This document shows positions 37,201 to 39,562 of a DNA stretch of 39,562 bases, in pieces; position 1 is the stretch's first letter; every line of letters begins with the position of its first letter. A program made the translations under genes and the position numbers. The stretch spans positions 1 to 39,562 of the forward strand of contig WELB01000112.1 of the NCBI GenBank assembly GCA_009602725.1, read 5' to 3'. Below the pieces are notes generated by a model. That model was not told where the DNA came from and did not search any database. It saw only the letters and a list, made by a program, of their open reading frames with translations. This DNA is from Spirogloea muscicola (taxonomy: Eukaryota; Streptophyta; Zygnematophyceae; Spirogloeales; Spirogloeaceae).

Positions 37201-39562
37201 CTTTTTTGAGCCGCAATCCAGGAAAGCTGATTGATATGATGCATCCAAGACCGTGGCAGGACACTGCCTTCTACTTCAGCGCACACCTTGATGTCCTGGG
37301 CAGCAACCAAGCCGAAACCACGCCCGTCATCAGTCGCAACGACCTTGACCCTGGCATACTCGCACCGTTGGAACCGCTGCAGCAACGAGCCCAGCAGAGA
37401 GTGGAGTCAGGCTGGCCTCCTTCGATCGGATAACCGGTCAACATGAGGCTGATCGAGCAGCCGTGCTTGCGTCATTGAGCAAGTGCATGAGCAACATGCT
37501 CGCCTGGTTCCTGCAACGCTCGCCACAGGGACAGAGGCCCGGCGTGCACTCCGTAGATAGCAGCGCATTGATGCAGCGGTCCTCGGAGCAGGCGCTGCCT
37601 GCGTCGCCCTCAACATACGAGCACTCGCACACTGGGGCCTCGTCCGGGCTGACCACCTTGTGGCTGTGCACCAAGGCACCCAATGCGCCACACAGTTACA
37701 GGATCAGCTTGCGGGCACACAAATGGGGCCCGGAACAATGATCCATGCTGCACACTACAAGGTAGATTGATAGTTTCATACGTGCGGTGGACAATGATAT
37801 TCCTCTTGAGGTGCTTGTACAGCGGGCGCTGCCGCGCCTGTGACCCGGACTGCCCCTAAAGAACAGCCACAGGCGGAGGAGAGTTGAGCAGCTCTCAAGT
37901 GAGTAAGTGGGAGCGAGACGGACCTACCGGCTGTGCAAGAGCATGTACTCCGGATCTAAGGTTCAGGCACTTGTCGTACTGTGTGGCGCTCAAGAGGACC
38001 TAACGTTGCTGCACAAGTGCAGCCATGCTCTCCGACTGCGAAGCAAGCATTGAGCGGCTCCAGCTGAAGCGGCCGCTTACCGGCAAATGTGCTGCAGGGA
38101 GACCATGCGGGTGCCTCAAGCGGGCCGGCAGGACAAAGGTCTTTGGGGTGGTCATAGCTGCAGACAACACCGCAGGCACTTATCAGCAGAATTGCCCAGC
38201 GAGCAGCAAGACCAGGAGGGCAAAGAGGCTCCATGAGATGCACAATCAACTCAGTCCCTTTGGCACGACTCAGGTTGCGCAGGCTTGGGGAGGGCGTGCT
38301 GGTGTAGAGTCTGGTGTAGGGGTCTTGGGGTGTAGAGCTGACCTTGGAGTCCGTCATCACACAGCGGGAGGGGAAAGATGGGGCCAAACGGTGCTCCCCT
38401 GGCGCCCTGCACAGCCAACGGCGGTAGCAGACTGCCAGGCTCTGGCAGAGGCATCACCCTCGCTTGTCCCAGATCGTCCAGTTCTGAGAACGCCAGCGGA
38501 AGTGCCGCCCCTGCGGTTGCTGTCAGGCCTCCTGCTGCCTCCGCTGCTGACCTGGTGCTAGGGCTCATCTCTGACTCCACACTCTTGGGCTCTGGCGGTG
38601 CCGTCAGAGCTGCAGCTTGACAGTCCTCCTGTGCAAGGCTACCGCCTGGCTCCGGCATCGTGGCACTCAGGCGGACCCTATCAGTGGGGGCAGTCAAGAC
38701 TGCATCCACGCAGGCGATTGTGGAGCTTGCTCCTGCTTCTGTGCGAACGCCCGCCGCCCTTTCCGAGGCCAGGGACAGAGTGGCGCAGGCTGCCTGCGCT
38801 TCTTCACATGCGACAGCTTCCAGAGGGCTCCTGAGGGCACCTGAAGGTTGCTCGGCGCCTGCACCGGGCCTTGCCGGGGAGTCCATTGCTGCAAGAAAGA
38901 AGTCCATGTCTGCGCAGGGTCCGTCCCCATCCAGAAGCTCTGGCAGCTCGCATCTGCCACTGGCTAGTGTGGCTTCATCCGCCAGGTCAGCTGCTGGCAT
39001 CATCTCGCCCAGTGCCGTGGCTTCTGGCGGCGCAGCCATGGCCTCGGTACGCTCCGTGATCAGAGAGCCCGTGCCGCCGCCGCGCAGCAGCTTGCAGTGA
39101 GCTCCAATGAGCCCTGACATGGGCGCCTGGCCTTGTTGGCCGCTCCTTCCTGTCTGGTCCCAGTCCGGAGCACTGAAGAGCCCATTGCCAATGCCGCCGT
39201 TCTCGGCGCTCCACGCAAACGACTGCTTGTTCGGAGGCGCCGTCCCAGAGACGGCACTGTCACGGGCCTCCCGCACCTCGCCTGCGTCGCTGCCCGACGA
39301 GCCGCGCTCGGAGTTTTCTTTCGGCTCGGCACGGCCATATCCTCTGCCGACGGGCTCCTCCTCGACGGCAGCCACTCCGCCCTGCAATCCATCAGGGCCG
39401 GCGGCGGCGGCGGCGAGGTCGCGCCGGCGCTGGGTGCGCCTGCGCCGCCAGGCGCCGGGGCTCTGCGGCGGCGCCGCGGAGAGGAGCTGAAGCGCGGCGG
39501 CGGTGGAGCACTTGGCCTTGAGCTCCGCCTCGCCGCCCTCGTCGCGCCTCCCCCCCCGCGCC
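34271..39562 (-). CDS. ASHH1: ASHH1/SDG26-like histone H3K36 methyltransferase; N-terminus beyond the window
   Basis: SET-domain lysine methyltransferase of the SETD2/ASH1 group, nuclear. Exons on minus: edge-38343, 38157-38081, 37837-37782, 37663-37504, 37376-37287, 37168-37084, 36892-36799, 36551-36353, 36118-36084, 35904-35316, all in phase. Exon 1 is a long disordered Ala/Ser/Pro/Glu-rich part (over 400 residues visible). The AWS domain has CECSYVEG to TECTPGLCPCGERCRNQ. SET has GRGFGLV, GQFMLEYCGEVI, RFGNHSCAPNCETRKWNVLG and ELSYDYNFEW with the catalytic Tyr. Post-SET is CRCGAASCSG. KSRGFQ, WEDGEDRY and YDSGDED follow, as in plant ASHH1. Exon 10 is Lys-rich, NLS-like (KKRKAATA). The AWS exon and the post-SET exon end at GC donors. 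Further 3' exons are tentative: 35075-34918 and a final one from about 34466. FGNHSC replaces the usual FINHSC. Confidence 0.9.

Noticed and set aside
38378-39100. Plus-strand frames opposite the ASHH1 first exon
   Set aside because: Shadow frames of a GC-rich exon. The minus-strand frame stays open to the window edge and splices in phase to exon 2.
1-39562. tRNA, rRNA or organelle insert
   Set aside because: No cloverleaf or rRNA-like stretch was noticed by eye, and composition is nuclear-like throughout. A tRNAscan/Infernal run would be decisive.

Overview
This is a nuclear segment of a GC-rich eukaryote, most likely a green alga (chlorophyte). The genes carry many short GT-AG introns, and the best-recognised proteins belong to plant-type clades: an ASHH1/SDG26-like H3K36 methyltransferase, membrin (Golgi SNARE), the RED/IK splicing factor, a plant-type monoacylglycerol lipase-like hydrolase and an organelle-type YqgF protein. 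Tandem GCN tracts and a 600-N assembly gap fit such a genome. No rRNA, tRNA, CRISPR or bacterial operon was seen.

Layout. (1) 1-16.66 kb is a transposon cluster. Decayed chromodomain Ty3/Gypsy (chromovirus) pol remnants at 0.5-2.7, 2.7-3.9 and 7.4-11.5 kb are broken up by nested LTRs of at least three related families (called LTR1, LTR2, LTR3 here). Several are solo LTRs, and four insertions show 5-bp target duplications. One short element (4108-6870, minus strand) still has LTR-PBS-internal-PPT-LTR order. A gag-only remnant on the minus strand lies at 13.27-14.5 kb. From 14.5 to 16.66 kb there are tail copies of a non-LTR element with a CCHC and restriction-like-endonuclease-type C-terminal domain, in alternating orientation. 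(2) 17.0-26.0 kb is the gene island: alpha/beta hydrolase (+, 10 exons) converging on membrin (-, 4 exons), which is divergent from RED (+, at least 12 exons) across the gap. (3) 26.0-30.3 kb has more non-LTR tail copies, a 37-bp tandem repeat, an AP2-like scrap and spacer. (4) 30.3-32.7 kb holds a nuclear YqgF/RuvX-like gene (+). (5) 33.0-33.7 kb has another non-LTR tail. (6) 34.3-39.56 kb is the ASHH1-like gene (-), whose N-terminus runs off the right edge.

The host genes are unrelated housekeeping functions (lipid hydrolysis, ER-Golgi traffic, splicing, organellar RNA or DNA metabolism, chromatin) and form no pathway. The most novel-looking material is in the LTRs: all families share a promoter-proximal G-rich dyad, a hairpin whose sequence differs between families while the stem is kept, and, in LTR1, a conserved 5' splice site. 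The ASHH1 gene also appears to use two GC-AG introns. Exon coordinates were derived by hand from splice consensus, phase and protein-family similarity; no search was run.
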